Below are positions 1 to 6,957 of a DNA stretch of 32,731 nt, one piece after another. The stretch is from CAZQKE01 sp964593865 (GTDB taxonomy: Bacteria; Chloroflexota; Anaerolineae; JAAYZQ01), in contig CAZQKE010000095.1 in NCBI GenBank assembly GCA_964593865.1, positions 1 through 32,731 on the forward strand. The letters are read 5' to 3'. The translations under genes and the position numbers were made by a program. The notes beneath the pieces were generated by a model that saw only the letters and a list, made by a program, of their open reading frames with translations, searched no databases and was not told the origin of the DNA. Position 1 is the stretch's first letter; every line of letters starts with the position of its first letter.

Positions 1-146
1 CCACCGTCATCCGCCAGGTGGCCGCCCGCGCCGCCGAACCGAGGGTTGCGCCCCGGGCCGTGCCCGTCCCCGTTGCCGACTTTCCGGTCCGCGTGATGGA
101 CAGCGACGACCTGGACATCCCGGCCTTTTTGCGCCGCCGCAGCTGA
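1..146 (+). CDS. ftsZ: Cell division protein FtsZ, C-terminal end (partial)
   Basis: Only the last 47 codons are in the window (frame starts at base 3, TGA at 144-146). The translation is a Pro/Ala/Val-rich linker ending in DDLDIPAFLRRRS. This matches the conserved FtsZ C-terminal peptide (D-IP-FLR), which in known bacteria binds membrane tethers and regulators such as FtsA, SepF and ZapD. The GTPase domain lies upstream, outside the window. The linker before the peptide is short and basic, ending with a run of arginines. Recognition rests on this terminal peptide alone, but it is very characteristic. Confidence 0.9.
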   Translation, partial: TVIRQVAARAAEPRVAPRAVPVPVADFPVRVMDSDDLDIPAFLRRRS

Positions 147-171
147 GACCTTGAAACCGCCGGAGGGCCTG

Positions 172-324
172 TGACCGCCTCTCCGGGCAGGCACGTCCTC
201 TCTCTCGGCAGGAGCGGGGCCACGCATGGGCCGTTCCCCATCTCGGCCCACCGCAGCCGTGCCGCCCCTCGGCGGCCCTGCGGTGCGACGCGCCTGCCCA
301 ACAGAGGATGTACCGTGTCGGTCA
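172..324 (+). ncRNA. Candidate structured RNA between ftsZ and the phosphoesterase gene
   Basis: The stretch can fold into a closed multibranch structure. The closing helix has three segments: 172-177 with 319-324, 178-182 with 303-307, and 185-192 with 292-299, all perfectly complementary. Inside are hairpins 217-221/245-249 with inner stem 226-230/237-241, and 250-256/278-284 with inner stem 262-266/271-275, plus a weak one at 196-199/210-213. It lies 25 bases after the ftsZ stop and ends 28 bases before the next start codon. It could be a 5' leader element of the phosphoesterase gene or an independent RNA. It carries none of the landmark sequences of RNase P RNA, tmRNA, SRP RNA, or TPP, cobalamin or FMN riboswitches. 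High GC makes chance pairing easier. Confidence 0.4.
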
Positions 325-352
325 TAAGAGATTTGATGCAAGGGGATAGGCA

Positions 353-901
353 ATGAAGATCGGCATCGTTGGCGATACGCACATCCCGGCGCTGAGTCCC
401 TTGTTACCGTTCCGCATCGCCGAAGTGTTCAAGGGGCTGGACATCATCTTGCACGTAGGCGACATCTGTGAGCTATACGTTCTGGAGGAACTGCAAGAGA
501 CCTACACCCTGACCTTCGCCGTCTTTGGCGAACGGGATAGCGAGCAAGTGCAAGCATACCTGGACGAAAAGCGCGTCGTCAAATTCGGCGAACGACGGGT
601 GGGCATGATCCACGGCCACCAGTTTGACGCATACCAAAAGCAGACCAGAGGGGGCCTCTGGCGCATGTTTGGCCGCAAAACGCCCACCCTCTCTCTGGAA
701 GAGTTTCTCCTGCAACAGTTCGCCGAAGACAAAGTAGACGCCATCGTCTTCGGTCACACGCATAAACCTTATGTCAAAATGCATGAAGGCGTACTGCTCT
801 TCAACCCCGGCCCGGCCCTACCGGGGCGTGGGCGTCGGCCTAGCGTAGGCATTCTGGAGATGGACGAGCACCACACCACAGGCAAGATTGTGTACCTGTG
901 A
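353..901 (+). CDS. YfcE/MJ0936-family metallophosphoesterase
   Basis: A 182-residue calcineurin-like phosphodiesterase of the small YfcE type, predicted cytosolic and dinuclear-metal dependent. The metal-ligand motifs appear in order: GDTH near residue 7, GDI near 37, HGHQ near 86 and GHTH near 134. NPGP near 152 is typical of the family. The third motif, normally G-N-x-D, reads GERD near residue 60, so the usual Asn is replaced by Glu. Family members hydrolyse phosphodiesters in vitro, but their physiological substrates are mostly unknown. The start is set by AGGGG at 341-345. The gene follows the structured stretch at 172-324, which may act as its leader. Confidence 0.88.
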   Translation: MKIGIVGDTHIPALSPLLPFRIAEVFKGLDIILHVGDICELYVLEELQETYTLTFAVFGERDSEQVQAYLDEKRVVKFGERRVGMIHGHQFDAYQKQTRGGLWRMFGRKTPTLSLEEFLLQQFAEDKVDAIVFGHTHKPYVKMHEGVLLFNPGPALPGRGRRPSVGILEMDEHHTTGKIVYL

Positions 902-985
902 GAACCCCGCCCGCCGCACCGGATCGGGACAGGAGGGCTTGCGGGGCTATCGTGCCGAACAAACAAAAGAGAAAGGGGGAAGACC

Positions 986-1459
986 GTGTCCGAGCAGGAT
1001 CGCTGGGAAGCCGTTGAGACGCTGTGGGAGGATGACGAAGACGGACTTTTTCTGACCCTGGCCGCCCGTGTCAAAGCCAAAGAGGACGGGACCGCCGGGG
1101 ATGCCCTCCGCCAGTGGAATCCGCCCGAAGAGGCGTTCGCCATCGATTTGGAGGCCGGTCCGGAATGGACGGCCATGATGAAGGAATTCGGCGAACGGTG
1201 GTGGAAGAAGCTGGAACCCAAACTCTATGACCTGCTCTGCAACGAGGAGAACAAAGACCACAATGCGTTGATGGAAGCATTGGGAGAAGGGGCCAAGACC
1301 CTGGCCGTTACCCTGGCAGGGCTGATCGTCGCGCCGGAGGTCGTACCGGCGATTGCCGTCGTCATCGCCACCATTGCTGCCAAAAAGATCTGGGACGCCG
1401 GATTGGAAACCGTCTGCGAGATGTGGGAAGAATCGTTGGAAGAGCGAAAGGCCGAATAA
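986..1459 (+). CDS. Hypothetical protein with a hydrophobic C-terminal segment
   Basis: I do not recognise this 157-residue protein. It starts at GTG, preceded by a good ribosome binding site (AGGGGGA, 974-980). The N-terminal two thirds is acidic and Trp-rich and looks like a soluble helical domain. Residues about 107-131 form an Ala/Val/Ile-rich stretch that could be one membrane helix or a buried helix. The tail is charged and Glu-rich. It lies 84 bases after the phosphoesterase gene in the same direction, so co-transcription is possible. Codon use is like its neighbours, which supports a real gene. Confidence 0.65.
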   Translation: MSEQDRWEAVETLWEDDEDGLFLTLAARVKAKEDGTAGDALRQWNPPEEAFAIDLEAGPEWTAMMKEFGERWWKKLEPKLYDLLCNEENKDHNALMEALGEGAKTLAVTLAGLIVAPEVVPAIAVVIATIAAKKIWDAGLETVCEMWEESLEERKAE

Positions 1460-1484
1460 CCGCCGTCCCCAAGAGACCCCACCG

Positions 1485-1513
1485 GCCCGCCCGCAGGCAG
1501 CCTGCGGGCGGGC
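1485..1513 (+). repeat. Perfect 14-base inverted repeat, possible terminator
   Basis: Bases 1485-1498 are the exact reverse complement of 1500-1513 around a single A at 1499, all G+C rich. There is no T-tract, so it is not a canonical intrinsic terminator. Its place right after the hypothetical gene and before the helicase promoter suits a transcription boundary or a protein-binding palindrome. Confidence 0.6.
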
Positions 1514-1530
1514 ACACAAGGCATTTCAGA

Positions 1531-1549
1531 ATCCGCCGTCTTTCGGCGG
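1531..1549 (+). repeat. Dispersed hairpin repeat, copy 1
   Basis: ATCCGCCGTCTTTCGGCGG forms a 6-bp stem (1533-1538 with 1544-1549) and a 5-base loop. The same 19 bases occur in inverted orientation at 11172-11190, about 9.6 kb away. Both copies are intergenic, which points to a small dispersed palindromic element. Confidence 0.6.
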
Positions 1550-1590
1550 TGCGAAACCCCGTAACTGCGCCTCAAAGGACAATCTCCCTT

Positions 1591-1619
1591 TTGCCCCCCC
1601 GCCGGAACGGTGTTACAAT
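1591..1619 (+). promoter_or_regulatory. Sigma-A-type promoter for the helicase gene
   Basis: TTGCCC (1591-1596), a 17-base spacer and TACAAT (1614-1619). Transcription would start near 1626, giving a leader of about 25 bases before the ATG at 1650. The spacing is ideal, although the -35 box is weak. Confidence 0.55.
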
Positions 1620-1649
1620 GGGCCACCCAAACCGGCAGGGAGAATGCAA

Positions 1650-3875
1650 ATGCCAAACACACAGGACATTTTGGCCGGATTGAACGCAGCCCAGCAGGAG
1701 GCGGTCCAGACCGTCGAAGGGCCGGTGCTGGTTCTGGCCGGACCCGGCAGCGGCAAAACGCGGGTGCTGACCCACCGCGTCGCCTACCTGGTGCGGGAAT
1801 ACGGCGTGCCGCCCTGGCAGATCATGGCCGTCACCTTCACCAACAAGGCCGCCCGCGAGATGAAGGAACGCCTCTACCGGCTCCTGGGCACAGAGTACCG
1901 CAAACTCACCATCGGAACCTTTCACGCCATCTGCGCCCGCATCCTACGCCGGGAGGCAGAGGCCGCTCACATTTCCCCCCAATACGTCATCTACGATAGC
2001 GGCGATCAGCAAAGCCTGGTGCGCCGCGCCATCCGCGACCTGGACCTGGATGACAAGCGTTACCGCCCCCGCTCCATCCTGAGCCGCATCTCCAGGGCCA
2101 AGAACGAACTGCTGACCCCCGCCGACCTGCCCGCCGGAACCTACCGGGAAGAGGTGATCCGCCGCATCTACGAACGCTACCAACACCTGTTGGCCGAAAA
2201 CAACGCCCTAGACTTTGACGATCTGCTGATGAAAACGGTCCAACTCTTCCACCGCAACGATGCGGTGCGGGCCAAATACCAACGCCGTTACCCCTTTATC
2301 CTGGTGGATGAGTGGCAGGATACCAACATGGCCCAGTACGAACTGGTCAAGCTGCTGGCCGGGGCACAGGCCAACCTTTTCGTCGTAGGCGACGAAGACC
2401 AATCCATCTACGCCTTCCGAGGAGCCGACTACCGCAACGTCGCCCGCTTCCGCCAAGACTACCCCCAAGCCCGCGTCATCCTGCTGGAGCGCAACTACCG
2501 CTCCACCCAGGTCATCTTGGACGCGGCCAACGCCATCATCGCCCGCAACACCCATCGCCATCCCAAACGCCTTTTCACACCGCAGGAAGGCGGTCCCCCC
2601 ATCGTCATCCGGGAGGCATACGACGAGCGGGAAGAAGGCGAGCTGGTCGTGGCCGAAATCCGGCGACTGGTGGAGCAAGGCAAGGCCAGAGCGGGGGACT
2701 GTGCCGTGATGTACCGCACCAACGCCCAATCGCGGCCCATTGAGGATGCTTTTGTGCAGGCCGGGATGCCCTACAAACTGGTGGGCGCCACCCGCTTCTA
2801 CGAACGCAAGGAGATCAAGGATGTCCTGGCCTACCTGCGCCTCATCCACAACCCCTACGACGGCATCGGCCTGGCGCGGATCATCAACGTCCCGCCCAGG
2901 GCCATCGGCAAGAAAACCGTCGGTGGGCTGAACCGGTGGGCCGCCGAGTTAGGCGTGCCGGTCTATGCCGCCCTGCAGATGCTGGCCGAAGCGGAGCAGA
3001 GCGGAGAGCCGCTCCAACACCCCTTCGGCCCGCGGGCCAAGCGGTCGCTGCTGAACTTTGCGGCCTTGTTGGACGAATTGATCCGGGCACAGCAGCAGCT
3101 CAACCTGCTGGAACTGCTGGACCTGGTGCTGGAGCGGAGCGGTTACAAAGCCTATATCCGGGACGGCAGCCCGGAGGGAGAAAGCCGCTGGGAAAACATC
3201 TTGGAGCTGCGGACCGCGGCCCGCGATTTCGCCGATCTACCGCCGGAGTCGGCCCTGACGGCCTTTTTGGAAGAGGTGGCCTTGGTTTCCGATGTGGACA
3301 ACCTGGACGAGACCACAGATGCGCCGACCCTGTTGACCCTCCACGCCGCCAAAGGGTTGGAATTCCCGGTGGTATTTATCGTCGGCTTGGAAGAAGAACT
3401 GTTGCCCCACGCACGTTCTATGGACGATCCGGAGCAAATGGAGGAGGAACGAAGGCTGTGCTACGTGGGGGTGACAAGGGCCAAAGAGCGGCTTTACCTC
3501 TTCTACACCTTTCGGCGGACCCTCTACGGCGAAAGTGCGGTGCGCATCCCCTCCCGCTTTCTGGAGGACATCCCTTCCCACCTGGTGCAGGACCGGGTGG
3601 AAAACAAGGCCCCGCGCCGAACCCCTTGGGATTCGGGGTTCCCGGGGCGGCACAGGGCGGCCTCCGTGCCCTTTTCCCCCCAACGCCGGACGACCAACAG
3701 CCTATCCCCCCAGTTTCAGACCGGCGACCAGGTGCAGCACGATGTGTTCGGTCGGGGAACGGTCATTGAAAGCCGCATGGTCGGCGGTGACGAACAGGTG
3801 ACGGTAGCCTTTGCCGGTGTAGGCGTCAAACGATTGGTCGCAAGCCTGGCCCCGATGAGGCGGTTGCCGGATTGA
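1650..3875 (+). CDS. pcrA: ATP-dependent DNA helicase PcrA/UvrD
   Basis: A 741-residue superfamily 1A 3'-5' helicase for DNA repair and replication-fork maintenance. Visible motifs: Q-motif region (LNAAQQEAV), Walker A GPGSGKT at 31-37, motif Ia TFTNKAAREMKER, motif Ic TFHA, Walker B region DEWQDTN (most homologues have DEFQDTN), motif III GDEDQSIYAFRGAD, motif IV ERNYRS, motif V TLHAAKGLEF and motif VI CYVGVTRA. The last ~50 residues form the Tudor-like domain typical of PcrA, which contacts RNA polymerase in Bacillus (FQTGDQVQHDVFGRGTV). The open frame continues upstream, but the promoter at 1591-1619 and AGGGAG at 1637-1642 favour ATG 1650; ATG 1644 is too close to that site. Confidence 0.96.
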   Translation: MPNTQDILAGLNAAQQEAVQTVEGPVLVLAGPGSGKTRVLTHRVAYLVREYGVPPWQIMAVTFTNKAAREMKERLYRLLGTEYRKLTIGTFHAICARILRREAEAAHISPQYVIYDSGDQQSLVRRAIRDLDLDDKRYRPRSILSRISRAKNELLTPADLPAGTYREEVIRRIYERYQHLLAENNALDFDDLLMKTVQLFHRNDAVRAKYQRRYPFILVDEWQDTNMAQYELVKLLAGAQANLFVVGDEDQSIYAFRGADYRNVARFRQDYPQARVILLERNYRSTQVILDAANAIIARNTHRHPKRLFTPQEGGPPIVIREAYDEREEGELVVAEIRRLVEQGKARAGDCAVMYRTNAQSRPIEDAFVQAGMPYKLVGATRFYERKEIKDVLAYLRLIHNPYDGIGLARIINVPPRAIGKKTVGGLNRWAAELGVPVYAALQMLAEAEQSGEPLQHPFGPRAKRSLLNFAALLDELIRAQQQLNLLELLDLVLERSGYKAYIRDGSPEGESRWENILELRTAARDFADLPPESALTAFLEEVALVSDVDNLDETTDAPTLLTLHAAKGLEFPVVFIVGLEEELLPHARSMDDPEQMEEERRLCYVGVTRAKERLYLFYTFRRTLYGESAVRIPSRFLEDIPSHLVQDRVENKAPRRTPWDSGFPGRHRAASVPFSPQRRTTNSLSPQFQTGDQVQHDVFGRGTVIESRMVGGDEQVTVAFAGVGVKRLVASLAPMRRLPD

Positions 3876-3896
3876 CCGCCCCCACGCCATCAGGCC

Positions 3897-3930
3897 CACC
3901 GCAGAGACGCCGAGGGCACGGAGGGGAGAA
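3897..3930 (+). repeat. Dispersed CACCGCAGAGAC repeat, copy 1
   Basis: CACCGCAGAGACGCCGAG plus a G-rich tail sits in the 75-base gap between the convergent helicase and antiporter genes. The longer form recurs at 31536-31568, and the 12-base core recurs at 11156-11167. All three copies are intergenic. The origin is unknown. Confidence 0.55.
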
Positions 3931-3950
3931 CCGGCCTTTCCCCGGCAGCC

Positions 3951-5033
3951 CTAAGCCGGCAACCAGAGGAAGGCCAGGGCGATGATGCAATAGACCGCCA
4001 GCAGCATTGCCCCTTCCAGCCAGTTGGATTCTCCATCTTGGGAGACCATCGCCGCGATCAGCACCGCCGCCATCAAAGCGATCAACTCAAACTGATTGAA
4101 CACCAATGTCAGAGGATTGCCCATCAGGAGGCTGATGAACACCAACAAAGGCGCAACAAACAAGGCGATCTGCAGGCTGGAGCCAACCGAGATGGACAGG
4201 CTCAGCTCCATTTTGTTCTTGGCGGCCACCTGCACCGCCACCAGGTGTTCTGCCACGTTGCCGATGACGGGGATGATGACAATCCCCAAAAAGAACTCGG
4301 AAATGCCCGTCTCCAAGACTACATGCTCTATTGAACCGACCAGCAGCTCACTCATCCAGACAATAGCCGCCGTGACCAACACCAAAACGACACCGGATCG
4401 GCCCACAGACCAGTGAGGGGCATCGTGCCGCGCCTGACCATGCTCCGCCCCCTGCCGATTTTTTGGATCGCGCAGCTGGAAAACCAGGGCCAACACATAG
4501 AGCAGGATCATCACCCCGGCTACCCCCAGGCTCAGGTACTCCACGGCATCGTGGTTGACCGCCTCGATGCTGTGGCTAAAGAGGGAAGGGATGATCAGCG
4601 CGGCGACGGCCAGGATCAACATTGTCGCGTTGATCCCGGCATGGCTGCGATCAAACTTTTGGACGCCATGCCGCAACCCGCCTACCAAAATGCTCAAACC
4701 CAACACCAACAGGATGTTGCCCAAGATAGAGCCGGTCAGGGAGGCCCGCACCAGGTCCAGCATCTGCTCATTGATGTCCGGGTTTAGGATGCCTTCGCGG
4801 ATGGCCATGACGGTGATGATCAGCTCGGCGGCATTGCCCAGAGTCGCGTTGAGCAATCCCCCTAAGCGGGGACCGGTGTGGACGGCCAGGGCTTCGGTGG
4901 CCTCCCCCATCAGCCCGGCCAGGGGGATCATGGCCAAGCCGGAAGCGACAAAGACGATAAAAGGGTTCCAATGGGCCAGCTCCGCCGCAACGGCAACGAT
5001 ACCGGCCAACAACAGGACGTTCAAGTACTTCAT
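3951..5033 (-). CDS. Ca2+/H+ antiporter, CaCA superfamily (CAX type)
   Basis: A 360-residue multi-pass membrane protein with about 10-11 hydrophobic helices. It carries the two inverted alpha-repeats of calcium/cation exchangers: GNAAEL at 66-71 (within LNATLGNAAELIITVMA) and GNVAEH at 258-263 (within IPVIGNVAEHLVAVQ). The Glu in each repeat is the expected cation ligand. The two halves are joined by a hydrophilic loop at about 190-210, as in CAX proteins. It should export Ca2+ in exchange for protons. The start at ATG 5033 follows AGGAAG and overlaps the stop of the upstream gene as ATGA, so the two are translationally coupled. Upstream in-frame codons exist but lie inside that gene. Confidence 0.9.
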   Translation of the reverse strand: MKYLNVLLLAGIVAVAAELAHWNPFIVFVASGLAMIPLAGLMGEATEALAVHTGPRLGGLLNATLGNAAELIITVMAIREGILNPDINEQMLDLVRASLTGSILGNILLVLGLSILVGGLRHGVQKFDRSHAGINATMLILAVAALIIPSLFSHSIEAVNHDAVEYLSLGVAGVMILLYVLALVFQLRDPKNRQGAEHGQARHDAPHWSVGRSGVVLVLVTAAIVWMSELLVGSIEHVVLETGISEFFLGIVIIPVIGNVAEHLVAVQVAAKNKMELSLSISVGSSLQIALFVAPLLVFISLLMGNPLTLVFNQFELIALMAAVLIAAMVSQDGESNWLEGAMLLAVYCIIALAFLWLPA

Positions 5034-5701
5034 GGTGCTTCCTGTTCCTCCTCGGCGGGTGGGGAAGAAAGATGGGGCAGCACAAACGGCTCCCGGACCG
5101 GCCCCCATCCACCGGCCTCGCCGCCGGTCATCTTCCAGACGTGGTACATGCGGTGGAAGGCGGTGAACAGGGCGGTTACGGCAATGACGATGAGGGCCAC
5201 CAGCACCTGATCCAACAACAAGCCCACGATCATCACCGCCACGCGGGGTACGCGCCCCATAAAGCCTACCTTGCAAGCAACACCGATGGCCTCGGAGCGG
5301 GCGCGGGTGTAGCTGACCATCAGCGAACCGATGGTGGCCACCAGGATCAAGGGGATCTCCACCACCCCCCCTACCTGGGCGTAATGGATGCTCAGCCCCA
5401 AAAAGACGATAGACTCCTCAAAGCGGTCAATGGTTGAATCGAGAAAAGCCCCAAAACGGCTGCCTTTTCCGCTGATCCGAGCCAGCGTTCCGTCCAACGC
5501 GTCGCCCAGGGCAGCAAGGATATAAGCCAGCCCGGCCCAACGCATCTCCCCCATCCCGGCCAACACGGCCACGCCCACGGTCAGGAGCAATCCCAAATAG
5601 GTGACGGCGTTGGGCGAGACGTGCCAACGGGCCAACACCCGGCCAACGGCATCCAGGCCGGGTCGGGCAATGTCACGAGCCTTTTGTTCAATAAATGCCA
5701 T
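5030..5701 (-). CDS. CDP-alcohol phosphatidyltransferase (phosphatidylinositol-phosphate-synthase-like)
   Basis: A 223-residue membrane enzyme that would transfer a phosphatidyl group from CDP-diacylglycerol to an alcohol. The full family signature D-G-x2-A-R-x8-G-x3-D-x3-D is present from residue ~66 (DGTLAR ... GAFLDSTID), with all three catalytic Asp. Several hydrophobic helices follow. The segment YTRARSEAIG suits the inositol-phosphate or archaetidylinositol-phosphate synthase branch better than PgsA or PssA. The adjacent acyltransferase gene resembles actinobacterial clusters that make phosphatidylinositol mannosides. ATG 5701 is chosen because AAGGGAG lies 6 bases upstream; the ATG at 5725 is less well placed. 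The last ~30 residues are a polar, Pro/Glu-rich tail. Confidence 0.85.
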   Translation of the reverse strand: MAFIEQKARDIARPGLDAVGRVLARWHVSPNAVTYLGLLLTVGVAVLAGMGEMRWAGLAYILAALGDALDGTLARISGKGSRFGAFLDSTIDRFEESIVFLGLSIHYAQVGGVVEIPLILVATIGSLMVSYTRARSEAIGVACKVGFMGRVPRVAVMIVGLLLDQVLVALIVIAVTALFTAFHRMYHVWKMTGGEAGGWGPVREPFVLPHLSSPPAEEEQEAP

Positions 5702-5794
5702 GTTCGCTCCCTTGCGCAAGTTCACCGAGGGAAACCCCGGCGCGGCATCCAGGCGATGGGACCGACACCGGGAACGGTAAATGCGCCCGTCCCG

Positions 5795-6703
5795 CTATTC
5801 CTCCTGCGGCCAAACGGGCCGACCTACGATCCACTGCTCCGGATGCTCGGCAATGTAACGCTCCATCACGGCCACCACCATCCGCATCCCCGCCGCTACA
5901 TCGGCTTCCCGATCCCCGCTGCGAGGAAGATCCAGGGCAGGCTCTATCCGCACCAAGAACGAGTTATCGGGCAGGCGCAAGGCAAAGATGGGAACCAAAG
6001 CCGCACCGGTGCGAAGGGCCACCCGCACCGGCCCTTCCGGCAAGTGGGCCGGCACGCCGAAAAAAGGCACAAGGCAGGTGCTTTCAACAATGTTCCAATC
6101 CAGGGGCAAGGCGACGATCTCCCCCCGCTTGAGGGCGCGATACAAGCTCAACAACGGGCCATCGGTCGGGACCAGCCGCAAGCCGTGGCTTTGCCGAACC
6201 CGGAGCAGGTAGCGAAACAGCCGTTCCGGACGGACACGATAGACGGCTACCGTCGCGGGCACGCCATACACCAACGGCAACTGGGCCACCACATCTACGT
6301 TGCCGAAATGCGCCGAAACGGCCACCACCCCTCGCCCGGCGGCCAACGCCTTCTCCATGTGCTCCGACCCCCGGATGGTGATCAGGCGCAGGATGTCCTC
6401 ATCGCTGAGCCGCTCCAAACGGAACAGATCATAGTGCCCCTTGGCGATATGAACGCACGCCTGCCGCACCAGGCTCCGGACTCGCTCCTCATCGGCTTCC
6501 GGGCCGAGCACGTGGCGAATGTTGTGGCTGAGCGTCCGCCGTAACCGGGGTGCGAGGGCATAGAGCAACGGACCGACCTTTTCTGCCAGGGCATAGCCCG
6601 CCCGCGGCGGCAAAGGGCCGCACAACGCCGCCAGCAACCGATACGATCCGTAGGTCAAGATGTCGCGCACTGAGACCATCCTCTGGCGATCTGGTCGTTG
6701 CAT
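5795..6703 (-). CDS. LpxL/HtrB-type lysophospholipid acyltransferase (PatA-like)
   Basis: A membrane-associated acyltransferase of about 302 residues. The catalytic H-x4-D motif appears as HFGNVD near residue 130. The substrate-binding region LDWNIVE ... VPFFGVPAHLPEGP and the terminal PEQWIVGRPVW are typical of the LpxL/HtrB/PatA superfamily. With no lipid A genes nearby and a phosphatidylinositol-type synthase next door, a PatA-like role (acylating a mannosylated inositol lipid) or another polar-lipid acylation is more likely than lipid A assembly. A PimA-like mannosyltransferase is not in the window. The start is uncertain: ATG 6703 has GGGG 4 bases upstream, ATG 6679 is possible, and the frame continues to GTG 6760. 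It is the first gene of the operon leading to the antiporter. Confidence 0.83.
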   Translation of the reverse strand: MQRPDRQRMVSVRDILTYGSYRLLAALCGPLPPRAGYALAEKVGPLLYALAPRLRRTLSHNIRHVLGPEADEERVRSLVRQACVHIAKGHYDLFRLERLSDEDILRLITIRGSEHMEKALAAGRGVVAVSAHFGNVDVVAQLPLVYGVPATVAVYRVRPERLFRYLLRVRQSHGLRLVPTDGPLLSLYRALKRGEIVALPLDWNIVESTCLVPFFGVPAHLPEGPVRVALRTGAALVPIFALRLPDNSFLVRIEPALDLPRSGDREADVAAGMRMVVAVMERYIAEHPEQWIVGRPVWPQEE

Positions 6704-6873
6704 CTTACCCCAAAAGGAAAGCTCTGTCAAACTGCGGGCAACGGCGGTAAGGTCGCCCACAGCCGCGATGGTTTGCAGCAGCAGGGGCAGACCGGGCCGA
6801 ACGGTCGGTAGTCTCCCACCCGCGTTGCCGGCCTGGCCGCCCTACACGGCAACGAATCAACGGATTTGAAGGT

Positions 6874-6902
6874 TTGGTCTTCGGTACGCCGTGTGGTATA
6901 AT
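6874..6902 (+). promoter_or_regulatory. Promoter for the dehydrogenase large subunit gene
   Basis: TTGGTC (6874-6879), a 17-base spacer and a consensus TATAAT (6897-6902), 55 bases before the ATG at 6958. It lies in the divergent gap after the acyltransferase gene. Confidence 0.65.
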
Positions 6903-6957
6903 CGGACCGGCACTGAGGACACCGACTTGACGATGGAGTCGGCAAAGGGGGACAACC

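Noticed and set aside
172..324. Identity as RNase P RNA, 6S RNA, SRP RNA or a cobalamin riboswitch
   Set aside because: The conserved core sequences of these RNAs are absent, and the multibranch layout does not match a 6S-type central bubble.
171..356. 61-residue open frame on the plus strand between ftsZ and the phosphoesterase
   Set aside because: Composition is random-like (Arg/Pro/Ser from GC-rich DNA), it has no ribosome binding site, and it coincides with the foldable RNA region.
1353..1649. N-terminal extension of the helicase gene
   Set aside because: It lies upstream of the promoter at 1591-1619, contains the palindrome, and has no similarity to helicases.
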